Shown here piece by piece: positions 12,132 through 20,221 of a DNA stretch of 20,221 nt. The stretch's first letter is position 1. Every line of letters starts with the position of its first letter. Where the stretch lies: the IMG/VR virus record IMGVR_UViG_3300002488_000125, positions 1 through 20,221 of that record; one strand, given 5' to 3'. The stretch comes from a virus. The notes beneath the pieces were generated by a model. It had not been told where the DNA came from, ran no database searches, and saw only the letters and a program-made list of their open reading frames with translations. A program made the translations under genes and the position numbers.

Positions 12132-15036
12132 AATCCAACCGTTCGTTGTATCGTTCAGTGCCTCCACCGAACCAAGCATACAACAGAGGGCCAACAATAG
12201 GTATAGATCGAGTATACTCAAACGGTTCTATATCCGTATCTTCCTTAAACGAATCTGAGCCTAAACGTAAAGCATCATCAATAAGAGGAGTTGCAGGTAT
12301 TAACAAGTTGACCAAGCCTTCTTTAACTTGACCATTTTGGAAGTAACGCTCTGTAAGGTACTGGTTTAAACCAAAGACACTGAGTAAACTCCACATAGCT
12401 TTATCAGGTAAAGCATCTACATTAATATCTCTTCCATAGATCATATCACGAGTAACCTGCACACCTGTATTCGCAACCGTTAAGTACCCTGCAAGCATTG
12501 TCATATTTCGAGCGGCAGTTGCTTTATTACCTTTTTGCCATTCCTGATAAATATTTCTTCTAACAATATCATACTGTTTCAAAGTAAACGATTTAAGCAT
12601 ATACAATAAACGTCCGCCATTATTTTCTAGATAACCTTGTGGCATCTCGCTTAATGAAATAGGTTGGAAGTCTGATAACTCATGGAAGGCAAGTAGCTTT
12701 ACATTGTCGCTCTTGGCTCCGGTTCGTAGATCATCCAACAAAGAATCAAAGTCATCACCATATACATTCTTATACTTCTTCACCAGTTCTGTTTCAGTTT
12801 TCGATACAACTTTAGGATTAGTACTTGTTAATCCTTTTGAAAACTTACGCAGTGATGCGTTGATTGTTGTTTCTTTAGCTAATTGGTCTAGCGCCCTAAA
12901 TCCAGAGTACTGAAATAATTTTTGTAGTATTGCAGAAGATTTACGTGGGTCTAGCATAGCCGCTTGGGCTTGGTCAATACCAATATCAAGGATCTGCATA
13001 TTCTTTGTACCAAACAAAGACGCTAACGTATTACGCAGTCCATTAAATGTAGCAGACTGTGCAAGGTCTCCAAGCTGAATCAAGGCTGTCAACGGGTTAG
13101 CAATTGTTCCTGAGTAGCCCAAGTCTCTTATAACACTAGCGGCTTTATTGAGAGGCATCTCTCCGCCAACAAACCGTGCTTGCAAAAGATCTTTTAGCTC
13201 TCCTTGTCTATCAGGGTTAATATTCCCTTTACGAATTTCATCTGCAATAAATTTTTGAATACTTTGATCAACGTCAAGATCTCCGGTAGCGTCAAGCACT
13301 GCGTTTTCTTTATTAGTTCTTCCAAACAAACTACGCTTTTCAATATCATGCAGCGATCTTCGTATATACATCTGCAAGGCTTCTTCAGGAGGAGCGTAAT
13401 ACTGCATTATCTGATTGGCTGTTACCGTTTCTATCTTTCTAGGTTTTAAGAGTTTCCCGTTAGATAAATTAATAGGCTCATTGCGTAAAACTTTTTCAAT
13501 AATACGATTAACCTGATCATCACCAAGCTTTGTATAAATTTCTTCATTACTCATTTGACTGACATTAATTGTCTTTGCATCTTTAAATTTAATCTTTGCA
13601 AAATCTCTAATCGCTTTGTCAATAACTCCTTGCGTTTTTTGACCAAATGAGTTACGCAATCCTTTCAGATCGTTAACTAAACGCGGAAAGTAATCTGTAC
13701 CTAAGTCTACATTTTTATACCCAACACGCTCTAACTCTGAGCCGATCCCTCTGATAACCCCAATGGTTGTATCGAACTCTTTGAGTAACTCTGGTGCTTG
13801 AGTTTTCATAATACCTCGAGCGGCTTTAAAGTTACCATTAAAGAGAGCACGGGATAATGGTTTTTTAACAGAGTCAGTTAACCCTTGTAATGCCCTGTTA
13901 AAATTATCGACCTCTCCCAAGGATTCAGCAGTACGGGCATGGGTTTTGTATTCAAATTTTCTGACTGCCCCAAATACAGGCTCAGATATATTTTTAATTC
14001 GTGTAGATAAAGCGCCCAAATATTTGTCAAGACTTGGGTATATTAACCGCCCAACAGCGCCGTCTGTTTTAATCATTTCAGTTAACTGAAGTTCAGCGGC
14101 TTCGGGGGTTTTAGCCACCTGTGTTTTAGTACCGGATCGTCTTACAGCTACCGCAAACTCTTCACGAGTAACGCCTACCTCTTCAAGAGCCTCATCAAAT
14201 GCTCCTTTTCTGCTTGCACCGTCTTTTTGTTTTTGCAAGATAGTAGCTTGGACTTTCTTAACTACTTGTTCAGAGCCAGTACGAGCCATTTTATCAAGCC
14301 CTTTACTTAGCCCACGTCCTAGTGCAACTACTCCTGCTCCGGCCCCTGCACCTACAACTGTAGACGGTAAAGCTTCTACAACATCTACTTCGCCGGTTTT
14401 TGCAAGCTGTTCAGACGCAGAATATCCAAAGCCTAGACCGGCTCCAATACCTGCCGCGCTTTTGATAGTTCTGCCAAGTGGTAAAATCGTAGTAGGAGTT
14501 GTTATAGCTTTAACGACAGCACCGGCTCCTGACGAAACTGAATCATCAGGCATAAAGTACTCACCGTACTCTTCTAGTAAAGCACGTTCGCGCTGTCTAG
14601 CTTGTAACTCTCTGCGTTGTGCCGGAGTAGATTGCATGTACTCTTCGCCAAATCGTTCTTCCGCAGAGATATAACCGTCAGTAAAATTAAACTCCCCAAG
14701 AGGAATGTATTGGTCTAACCATGCGGCCAAGTTTGTAACGTCATTACCTGCTTCATCAAACCCATACATAAATTGTTTAGCGGCAGAGTCTGAGCCGGTG
14801 CGGATAATTTCGTTATCGTCGGTAAAGATATCATTGGGTTTAACATTATTTTGCTGTAGATAAGGGCTACTTGCAATATCAGATTCAGTAATACGTTTAC
14901 CAGTTTTACGAGTATCGCCTTTATCAGAGTGAACACGGGTAATCTCACCGTCTTCAAACTTATCTCCGGGCATTACACCATTTTCCCAAAGATATCGACT
15001 GTTTTTAATATCTTCAAGAGTGATAAGTGTTGACAT
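12130..15036 (-). CDS. Giant virion/ejection-type protein (internal virion protein-like)
   Basis: At 968 residues it is the largest gene in the window and the last of the minus-strand virion module. Residues 5-37 and 49-82 are a tandem repeat (ITxxDIxxSxYLxxNxVxPxDxFxDxEIxR). Around 165-240 is a Gly/Ala-rich stretch with small-residue helices (SAAGIGAGLGFGYSAS; VVGAGAGAGVVALGRG), the rest is largely alpha-helical, and the C-terminus reads IPIVGPLLYAWFGGGTERY, like the ends of phage ejection or large polyvalent proteins as I recall. Position after fibre and tail genes fits a protein carried in the capsid and ejected with DNA (compare T7 gp15/gp16). No lytic transglycosylase motif is visible. 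The start ATG overlaps the upstream stop (TAATG) after AGGAG. Confidence 0.7.
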   Translation of the reverse strand: MSTLITLEDIKNSRYLWENGVMPGDKFEDGEITRVHSDKGDTRKTGKRITESDIASSPYLQQNNVKPNDIFTDDNEIIRTGSDSAAKQFMYGFDEAGNDVTNLAAWLDQYIPLGEFNFTDGYISAEERFGEEYMQSTPAQRRELQARQRERALLEEYGEYFMPDDSVSSGAGAVVKAITTPTTILPLGRTIKSAAGIGAGLGFGYSASEQLAKTGEVDVVEALPSTVVGAGAGAGVVALGRGLSKGLDKMARTGSEQVVKKVQATILQKQKDGASRKGAFDEALEEVGVTREEFAVAVRRSGTKTQVAKTPEAAELQLTEMIKTDGAVGRLIYPSLDKYLGALSTRIKNISEPVFGAVRKFEYKTHARTAESLGEVDNFNRALQGLTDSVKKPLSRALFNGNFKAARGIMKTQAPELLKEFDTTIGVIRGIGSELERVGYKNVDLGTDYFPRLVNDLKGLRNSFGQKTQGVIDKAIRDFAKIKFKDAKTINVSQMSNEEIYTKLGDDQVNRIIEKVLRNEPINLSNGKLLKPRKIETVTANQIMQYYAPPEEALQMYIRRSLHDIEKRSLFGRTNKENAVLDATGDLDVDQSIQKFIADEIRKGNINPDRQGELKDLLQARFVGGEMPLNKAASVIRDLGYSGTIANPLTALIQLGDLAQSATFNGLRNTLASLFGTKNMQILDIGIDQAQAAMLDPRKSSAILQKLFQYSGFRALDQLAKETTINASLRKFSKGLTSTNPKVVSKTETELVKKYKNVYGDDFDSLLDDLRTGAKSDNVKLLAFHELSDFQPISLSEMPQGYLENNGGRLLYMLKSFTLKQYDIVRRNIYQEWQKGNKATAARNMTMLAGYLTVANTGVQVTRDMIYGRDINVDALPDKAMWSLLSVFGLNQYLTERYFQNGQVKEGLVNLLIPATPLIDDALRLGSDSFKEDTDIEPFEYTRSIPIVGPLLYAWFGGGTERYNERLD

Positions 15037-16187
15037 TAATTACTCCTAATAGTTGCACCTGCATAGGGATCACTTTGAGGCTGTTGAGCCTCTTGCGTTT
15101 GGTCTGGGCGTTCTCCTTGAAGTGCGCGATCAAGCGCTTCTTCTATACCAACCCCATCTTGTCGTCTAATTTGCTCTGCGCGATTAAATAATTGTAAGCG
15201 TCCTGCGTCTGAGTTAAGATCCGAAATACCTGTTTGACTTTGAATTTGTATTTCTTGATCTGTATCGCTCACGTCAAGTCCAAAGAGTGTGCCAAGATCA
15301 ACACGGTTTTCAAATAAAGTATTATAGGTTTTATAGTCTTGACTCTTTTTATTAATTATGTTTGGAACCGTTGGTTTGCGCTCTGTATCAGGCTTGCCTT
15401 GGGTTAACTTTGGAGACCGTATCCATCCGCTTGGAGTATATTGTAAGAATGATTTACTTGTTTTATCATACGCGCCCAACACAGGTGTACCATCTTCAGT
15501 CGTATAGTTTCCAATTTCAATCAAATCTAACTCAGGATTTTGTGTGTCAATCCACGCTTTTATTGAGGCATCAGGTGTAATAAGTCCTTTTTCTGTAAGA
15601 GTTGCCCACTCATTGAGTCCTTTTTCTTTTAAAAATTTAACTGCATCCGTTTTTACTTGTTTTTCTCTGTCTTTACGTTCTGTCTGATCTGTCAATTTAT
15701 TTTGAGCAATTTGTAATTCAAGATCTTTAATTTCTTTTGCTAATTGGTTTGCGGCTTTTATGTCGGGACGATCTTCCTCTGCCGCGGCAAGCTCAAACTT
15801 TGAAGCTTTTGCTTGTGTAGTGCGGAGATCCAAGGTGATGTCATCTATTTTTCTTTGACGAACCTCTCCTTCAACTTGTGATGCACGATCAAGAATCATA
15901 AGCGCACGATCAGGAGCAAAGGTAGAAACCGTCCTAGCAACTTCACGTAAAGCTTCTGGATCACTAACATCTACGCCTTGTAATGCTTCTTGCATCCGCA
16001 TAGCTTGCGTTTCTTCGGTAGATGGCCCTGAAAATAACCGTCCTATTGCACTTCCAATAGCTTGACCAGTTTGCTGATACGGATCACGAATAGACTGTAA
16101 TAGCTGTGCTTCTTCTCTAGCTTGTCGTTCACGAATTTGTTCTGGAGTAGCTCCAAACAGCGATAATACTTGTGTTCTAGTTGCCAT
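15036..16187 (-). CDS. Virion-module protein with central coiled coil
   Basis: A 383-residue protein. The N-terminus (ATPEQIRERQAREEAQLLQS, then AIGSAIGRLFSG) is helical with a short hydrophobic patch; about residues 108-190 are charged and heptad-like (KIDDITLDLRTTQAKASKF, KEIKDLELQIAQNKL), predicting a long coiled coil; the central part has strand-like segments and a conserved-looking SGWIRSPKL; the C-terminus is Gln/Pro-rich and disordered. It is coupled at both ends by TAATG overlaps, with GGAGGG before its start. By place in the module it is probably an internal or ejected virion protein. No named family is recognised. Confidence 0.65.
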   Translation of the reverse strand: MATRTQVLSLFGATPEQIRERQAREEAQLLQSIRDPYQQTGQAIGSAIGRLFSGPSTEETQAMRMQEALQGVDVSDPEALREVARTVSTFAPDRALMILDRASQVEGEVRQRKIDDITLDLRTTQAKASKFELAAAEEDRPDIKAANQLAKEIKDLELQIAQNKLTDQTERKDREKQVKTDAVKFLKEKGLNEWATLTEKGLITPDASIKAWIDTQNPELDLIEIGNYTTEDGTPVLGAYDKTSKSFLQYTPSGWIRSPKLTQGKPDTERKPTVPNIINKKSQDYKTYNTLFENRVDLGTLFGLDVSDTDQEIQIQSQTGISDLNSDAGRLQLFNRAEQIRRQDGVGIEEALDRALQGERPDQTQEAQQPQSDPYAGATIRSN

Positions 16188-17092
16188 TAACTAATCCCTC
16201 CTAATCCAGAATTAGGAAAATACGTTCCGGTCATGGCTCGATTGCCTCCACCGCCGCCACCAAACAGCTTTAGGACATCGTCAAGACCTGATCTAAAACC
16301 ACCAGAAAATAAACCACCGCCATAACTACTAGTACGTCCTGCACCTGACAACAACCCGCCATATAATCCCATACGATTTGCTTGGTTTTGTGACTGTGCT
16401 TGAATTGCAGACGCATATGGATTTAATGCTAAATTGCCTGCTCCATACGCGGCGGCGGCTCTAGCAGTTTCAGCATCTAAACCTTGTGCCATTAATGCAC
16501 GTTCTGCTTCACCAATAGATAATCCTGCACCTAATAGTCCCTCACTGAGTGCTTGTAATTGTGCTTGCTCTCGCATAGCTTGTTCACGAGATCCTGCGGC
16601 AATATCAGCAAGAGTTTGTTGTTGCGCTTGACCTAGCCCAAACACGTCAGGTTGTACCATACCACTACCGGCTCCTACGCCTTCTCCCGCAAGTCGCAAC
16701 CCTAACCGTCCTGATCCTAGCAATCCTTGACGCAATCTTGTTTCTTGTTTTGCAAACTCAGGAGCTAATAAAGCGGCTTGTTCTGAAAATACTTCTTGAC
16801 TTCGTTGATTCGGATCAAATGTGGCGGCTCTTTGAAATAACTGCCCTGCTCCAGTTAACGATGTACCTAAAATATTTTGTAAAGGATCAGATAATGCAGT
16901 AACAAAGCCTACTGTAGGATCATACCCTGTAGTTCCTGTTGAGGTAGTAACCGTATAAGGTTTAAAAGACGCTTCTTTTGCTCGTCTATTTGCCTCTTCA
17001 ATAGCGGCTCTTGACATACCCGTTCCACCGCCACCACCGAGCATTCCTCCAATGGCAGAACTAATTAAACTTGCTCCAATTTGTTCTATCAT
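16187..17092 (-). CDS. Gly/Ala-rich virion-module protein (ejection-type)
   Basis: A 301-residue protein. It starts with MIEQIGASLISSAIGGMLGG, a small-residue hydrophobic helix followed by Gly5, then a long Ala/Gln-rich helical region (residues about 100-230) and a Gly-rich end (LFGGGGGGNRAMTG). Such N-terminal 'GA..G..GGGG' membrane-active segments are typical of small internal or DNA-ejection proteins of short-tailed phages (P22 gp7/T7 gp14-like role). The role is inferred from composition and location between the fibre gene and the other internal proteins. AAGGT lies upstream of the ATG. Confidence 0.6.
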   Translation of the reverse strand: MIEQIGASLISSAIGGMLGGGGGTGMSRAAIEEANRRAKEASFKPYTVTTSTGTTGYDPTVGFVTALSDPLQNILGTSLTGAGQLFQRAATFDPNQRSQEVFSEQAALLAPEFAKQETRLRQGLLGSGRLGLRLAGEGVGAGSGMVQPDVFGLGQAQQQTLADIAAGSREQAMREQAQLQALSEGLLGAGLSIGEAERALMAQGLDAETARAAAAYGAGNLALNPYASAIQAQSQNQANRMGLYGGLLSGAGRTSSYGGGLFSGGFRSGLDDVLKLFGGGGGGNRAMTGTYFPNSGLGGIS

Positions 17093-17102
17093 AATTTTTA
17101 CC

Positions 17103-18134
17103 TTACTGTTTAATAATGTAATTCAGCACTAATGTAGGCTGAATAATGTTGTGTGCGGATGATGCGTCTGCGGCGGCTATGTTATTGGTTTCAGTAATGC
17201 CTGTTGATTGAGGATCTGTAGTCACTTCACCCCCGCCACTAGTGCTTGTAGTCATGTTTGGTTTATTAGTCCCACCCGACCCACTTGCATTAATATTAGT
17301 TGTATGAGCATGGCTAGGATCAGTAATAGTGTGTTTATGCTCAGGCAATCCTGATTCACCACTTGTTAACAAGTGAGTATTTTTACCACCGGCAGAGCCA
17401 AGGACTGCACCATCAAATGCAAACGTTAAGGCTGTATCATCTGCAATAGTAACATTAGCTGACAATACAATATCTGTTTGACTGTTAATCTTAATAACAG
17501 TAACTTCACTTGAAATTCCTGTGCCTGTAATTTTCATTCCAAGAACAATAGTACCGCTATTACTATCAACCAGAATGTTAGAAGTACTTGTAAATGATCC
17601 ATTAGCACTTGCGGTAGCCGTGGTAGCTCCATTGTCTCCTGTTAAACGAGAAGCCGCAGAGCCTCCCATATCATCTTGACCGGCAATAGTACGCCCACGG
17701 AGATCAGGAACATTAAAGGTTGTTCCGCTTGAAGCATTACCGTCTCCTGCTCCATACGTAGTTCCAATAACCGCAAAAAGATTTGCATATGTGCTACGAC
17801 TAACGGCTTGCCCATCACATAAAAACCATCCCGTAGGTGCTGACGTTCCTGCAAACGGTGCAAGCATTCCTGATGGAATTGTAACCAAAGCTCCTACCGC
17901 AGTCTGTACAAATGCCGTAGTTGCTAATTGTGTTGTATTAGTACTAGAGCCTGCCGTAGGAGCCGCAGGAGTTCCTGTAAAGGTTGGGGACTCAATCATT
18001 GCTTTTTCTGCAATAGAAACTTGAATTGCAGTAAACTCTGCGTCTATTTCTGTGCCTTTAATAATTTTATTAGCGTCTCCACTAGAAAGATTATCTTTAC
18101 TTGCAAAGTTCGTTAATTTTGAATAATTAGCCAT
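17103..18134 (-). CDS. Tail fibre protein with phage tail-collar domain
   Basis: A 343-residue receptor-binding candidate. Residues 44-80 carry a common fibre linker (SPTFTGTPAAPTAG, then TTQLATTAFVQTAV). From about 88 the collar domain begins: GMLAPFAGTSAPTGWFLCDG, with YANLFAVIGTTYGAGDG and FNVPDLRGRTIAGQDDMGG. After RLTG (163-166) comes an insertion of about 75 residues, then the domain resumes at LGSAGGKNTH, with H254, H267-x-H269 and H275-x-H277 resembling the metal-binding HxH motifs of fibre tips. The end NIIQPTLVLNYIIK closes the collar fold. The N-terminus (1-43) probably anchors it to the tail. The start overlaps the previous stop (TAATG). Confidence 0.88.
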   Translation of the reverse strand: MANYSKLTNFASKDNLSSGDANKIIKGTEIDAEFTAIQVSIAEKAMIESPTFTGTPAAPTAGSSTNTTQLATTAFVQTAVGALVTIPSGMLAPFAGTSAPTGWFLCDGQAVSRSTYANLFAVIGTTYGAGDGNASSGTTFNVPDLRGRTIAGQDDMGGSAASRLTGDNGATTATASANGSFTSTSNILVDSNSGTIVLGMKITGTGISSEVTVIKINSQTDIVLSANVTIADDTALTFAFDGAVLGSAGGKNTHLLTSGESGLPEHKHTITDPSHAHTTNINASGSGGTNKPNMTTSTSGGGEVTTDPQSTGITETNNIAAADASSAHNIIQPTLVLNYIIKQ

Positions 18135-19738
18135 TACAAAATCCTGCCTTGTTTAACGTATGCATCTAATTTTTGAATTGATATTTCTGCACCATTAAGA
18201 TTAGCTTCAAAACCAACCTGAAGAATGCTTCCTGTTCCTGATCCCGGAAGTCTTACAATATCTGAAATAGTTCCGCTTGTGTATTCCGCAGGAGTTGAAT
18301 CATCTGAACTTGTTGCACCATTAGCACCGTATTCAGCAATCCCATATTCTGCGACTGCTAGGTCTTCTAATCTTGCAGGATATGACGTGTAATTATCAGT
18401 ATAATCAAATCCTGCTTTAAAAATAAATCGTTGGTCAACCCCGCCAATAATGGTAGCAGAAATTCGTTTTAACATTTTAGTTGTAGTTGAGTTACCAAAA
18501 TCAAAATAATTAGTAAAATATTGAAACGTATATTGGGCGGTATTATCATTGTATCCAAAATATTCTGCAAGGCCATCGGTTTGCATAAACAAAACAGAGT
18601 TAGCTAAAGATAACATATTATTTTGATTTTGGGTATCCCAAACAGTAACTCTAAGAGACCCGTCTTGCAAGGGAGCGCGGGTGTCAAAACAATATATCTG
18701 TTGAACATGGGGAAACAACAACAAATAAAATGCATTGTCTTCAGAATAAACTGATCTAATTTGTTCTACATTTGCAACGGCTGTTAAATTAACTACATCA
18801 TCTCTTACGTTTTTAGATAAATCACGCATTGGCAGTGACTTTTCTTGAACAACCCTACCGAGACTTCTCAGGCCATCTTCAGACAAAAAGAAAATATCAA
18901 TACCAGTGTTTTGAATACTGTCTCGTGCAACACAACCTACGCGACTAATAACTTCAACAAGCCTAAGATTAGCAGGATCGAAAGAAGAACTACCACCGGT
19001 ATCATCAAATATTACAATGTTTCGTTTGCAAAAAACAATAAACTGTCCATTCTGAGCACCCATGCTAATAATTTCATCAGTGCCATTAATAAGAATTGCA
19101 GATAAATTAATTGAACCTGCGGAACCAGTGCTCCAATCTGCACCGTCAAGCAGATCAGAAAAATACACAGTCATTTTATCGTAGTAAGAATTATCGCTTG
19201 GGTCTTGAATATCTGCAGTCCACAAACGACCATAAGCAGAAAGTACAGTATTACCGGGAGGTGCTTGAGTAGTGCTATTAATACTAACACCGCTAAACGA
19301 TGTCTCATCTTCTACATCTTTAATGGTTCCGTTAGCTGGGTTATACACCATTGGTTTGTAGCCACGTTGAAAGTAATAGGCCTTATCGTTAAGTGTAGCG
19401 CATTGCCAGTTACCTGCAGTAAAGGTATTGTCAGATGTAGGTGTAATTTCAGTAAGTGTTGTAGTGCCTTTGTAAAACTTAGTTGCAGACCACGATAGAA
19501 TCGTCTCAGTGCCTTCAATATCAATAAAACGATGAGAACCTAACAAATTGACTGCCGAGCCGCCTGAGGTCGTTATATAACGCCAACCCTTACGCGCACC
19601 TAGGCGTCCATATTTGTCAATAATGCAGTTATTAGCAGTTAATGCAAATCCACTTTCAAGCGTAATACCAGACTCTTGGGTATTTAAGCCAAAGAATCCC
19701 GGTGCGGCAATACTAAGTGCTTGTAACGGTTTAGCCAT
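18134..19738 (-). CDS. Tail nozzle / DNA-stabilisation-type protein
   Basis: A 534-residue, strand-rich protein. The N-terminal segment APGFFGLNTQESGITLESGF, followed by ANNCIIDKYGRLGARKGW, is characteristic of phage tail-closure proteins that read 'N...D..G.l..R.G...'. Repeated four-strand units follow (GTETILSWSATKFYKG; NGQFIVFCKRNIVIF; DIFFLSEDGLRSLG), consistent with a beta-propeller-like body as in P22 gp10 or T7 gp12. It would form the distal tube that retains packaged DNA. It directly follows the adaptor-like gene (TAAATG junction) and precedes the fibre gene, a normal podovirus order. I am sure of a tail role, less sure which family. Confidence 0.75.
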   Translation of the reverse strand: MAKPLQALSIAAPGFFGLNTQESGITLESGFALTANNCIIDKYGRLGARKGWRYITTSGGSAVNLLGSHRFIDIEGTETILSWSATKFYKGTTTLTEITPTSDNTFTAGNWQCATLNDKAYYFQRGYKPMVYNPANGTIKDVEDETSFSGVSINSTTQAPPGNTVLSAYGRLWTADIQDPSDNSYYDKMTVYFSDLLDGADWSTGSAGSINLSAILINGTDEIISMGAQNGQFIVFCKRNIVIFDDTGGSSSFDPANLRLVEVISRVGCVARDSIQNTGIDIFFLSEDGLRSLGRVVQEKSLPMRDLSKNVRDDVVNLTAVANVEQIRSVYSEDNAFYLLLFPHVQQIYCFDTRAPLQDGSLRVTVWDTQNQNNMLSLANSVLFMQTDGLAEYFGYNDNTAQYTFQYFTNYFDFGNSTTTKMLKRISATIIGGVDQRFIFKAGFDYTDNYTSYPARLEDLAVAEYGIAEYGANGATSSDDSTPAEYTSGTISDIVRLPGSGTGSILQVGFEANLNGAEISIQKLDAYVKQGRIL

Positions 19739-20221
19739 TTATACAACCCATTCTAGTTCTTCGGTGTGCCGTTGGGCATCTTGAGCAATTGCATCGTTTA
19801 ATACACGGGTAGCTGTAGCATAAGCTGATGAACTGCCAACACCGCCATCTTCACCCCGCTCTTCAACTGCTTTAGCATAAGCAAGTAACAAAACAGGCAA
19901 CGATGGACAAATTAACTTATCTGTGTTAGCTGAAAGATCACCCGTGCGTTGAATAATGTTAAAGAAAATAGTGTAAATAGTATCAGGCTTAGGATACACA
20001 TCAACTTTAGTGTCTCCGTCTGTAGTATCGCCTCCAGCAATAGAAGATACACCATTAAAATTATAATATCTAGGATTTCCACTTGTGGGTGTTTGATTTA
20101 AATAAAACTGATTAAAATCGTGTTGAGTGCGGTATTCCATAAAGTAATCACCATTTTGATTAACCACATCCATAACACTAAAGTTATTACCAGTACCCTC
20201 TAAGTTATAAGTAAAAATCCC
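19739..20221 (-). CDS. Tail adaptor / tail tubular protein A-like (5' end off window)
   Basis: The first ATG is at 20173 (144 codons), but there is no ribosome-binding site before it and the frame stays open through 16 more codons to the window edge (reading GIFTYNLEGTGNNFSV into the ATG), so the gene is truncated here. Visible segments are strand-rich (GDYFMEYRTQHDFNQFYL, PRYYNFNG, KVDVYPKPDTIYTIFF) and then helical (LPVLLLAYAKAVEERGEDGG; YATATRVLNDAIAQDAQRHTE). This resembles T7 gp11/P22 gp4-type head-tail adaptors, which have a beta part with 'YP.Pd..yti' and a C-terminal helix bundle. It lies next to the nozzle-like gene, as in other podoviruses. Confidence 0.75.
   Translation of the reverse strand, partial: GIFTYNLEGTGNNFSVMDVVNQNGDYFMEYRTQHDFNQFYLNQTPTSGNPRYYNFNGVSSIAGGDTTDGDTKVDVYPKPDTIYTIFFNIIQRTGDLSANTDKLICPSLPVLLLAYAKAVEERGEDGGVGSSSAYATATRVLNDAIAQDAQRHTEELEWVV

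Noticed and set aside
14462-14674. Plus-strand ORFs opposite the ejection and tail genes (such as 12146-12331, 14462-14674, 18845-19105, 19205-19498).
   Set aside because: They are antisense shadows without ribosome-binding sites or recognisable domains.
12130-20221. Search for internal minus-strand promoters, tRNAs, CRISPR arrays, insertion sequences and attachment sites.
   Set aside because: No TTGACA/TATAAT pair at proper spacing, no clover-leaf, no spaced direct repeats and no transposase or integrase sequence was seen. The minus-strand genes are joined by TAATG-type junctions and appear to be one transcript from outside the window.

Overview
The window is a gene-dense, tightly packed stretch of a tailed-phage genome (or the same phage as an environmental contig). 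It carries a T7-like replication set, a class I ribonucleotide reductase, a short-tail (podovirus) virion module, very small intergenic gaps, and no host housekeeping genes, rRNA or tRNA. The gene mix (DnaB-type primase-helicase, family A polymerase, flap exonuclease, PD-(D/E)XK nuclease, metallophosphoesterase, DUF3310 protein, nrdA/nrdB, no phage RNA polymerase in view) fits marine podoviruses of the SIO1/VpV262/cobavirus type infecting Proteobacteria. That affiliation is my inference from gene content and was not tested by any search.

Layout. Positions 1-2600 (+) hold small early-type genes: several strongly acidic proteins, a cytosine-C5-methyltransferase-like protein without a target-recognition domain, a mini membrane protein, a helix-turn-helix protein and a Cys4 zinc-binding protein. 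Positions 2642-8727 (+) hold replication and nucleotide-turnover genes: primase-helicase, polymerase, SSB-like protein, exonuclease, nuclease, metallophosphoesterase and DUF3310 protein. Positions 8733-12091 (+) hold the RNR block with small satellite ORFs, closed by a Rho-independent terminator with a TTCG loop at 12110-12131. From 12130 to the window end everything is on the minus strand: the tail/ejection module, read from right to left (tail adaptor-like, nozzle/stabilisation-like, collar fibre, then three internal/ejection-type proteins). The two transcription units converge on the terminator.

Regulation. Three host-type sigma-70 promoters are readable on the plus strand, at 2576-2604, 6258-6286 and 8702-8730. 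Each has TTGACA, exactly 17 bp, a TAnAAT -10 box and an extended -10 TGn. They precede primase-helicase/polymerase, SSB/exonuclease and RNR respectively, so the replication region can be split into three host-RNA-polymerase-driven units. The middle promoter has a 6-bp inverted repeat between its boxes, suggesting an operator.

How the genes work together: exonuclease, nuclease and RNR would turn host DNA and ribonucleotides into dNTPs; helicase-primase, polymerase and SSB copy the genome; the minus-strand module builds the tail and the ejected proteins. Terminase, portal, capsid and lysis genes were not recognised and presumably lie outside the window. The most interesting leads are the promoter trio, the TRD-less methyltransferase beside acidic proteins, unlisted small ORFs around nrdA/nrdB, a tandem repeat at the N-terminus of the giant ejection protein, an insertion inside the tail-collar fibre domain, and nested membrane-protein-like ORFs.
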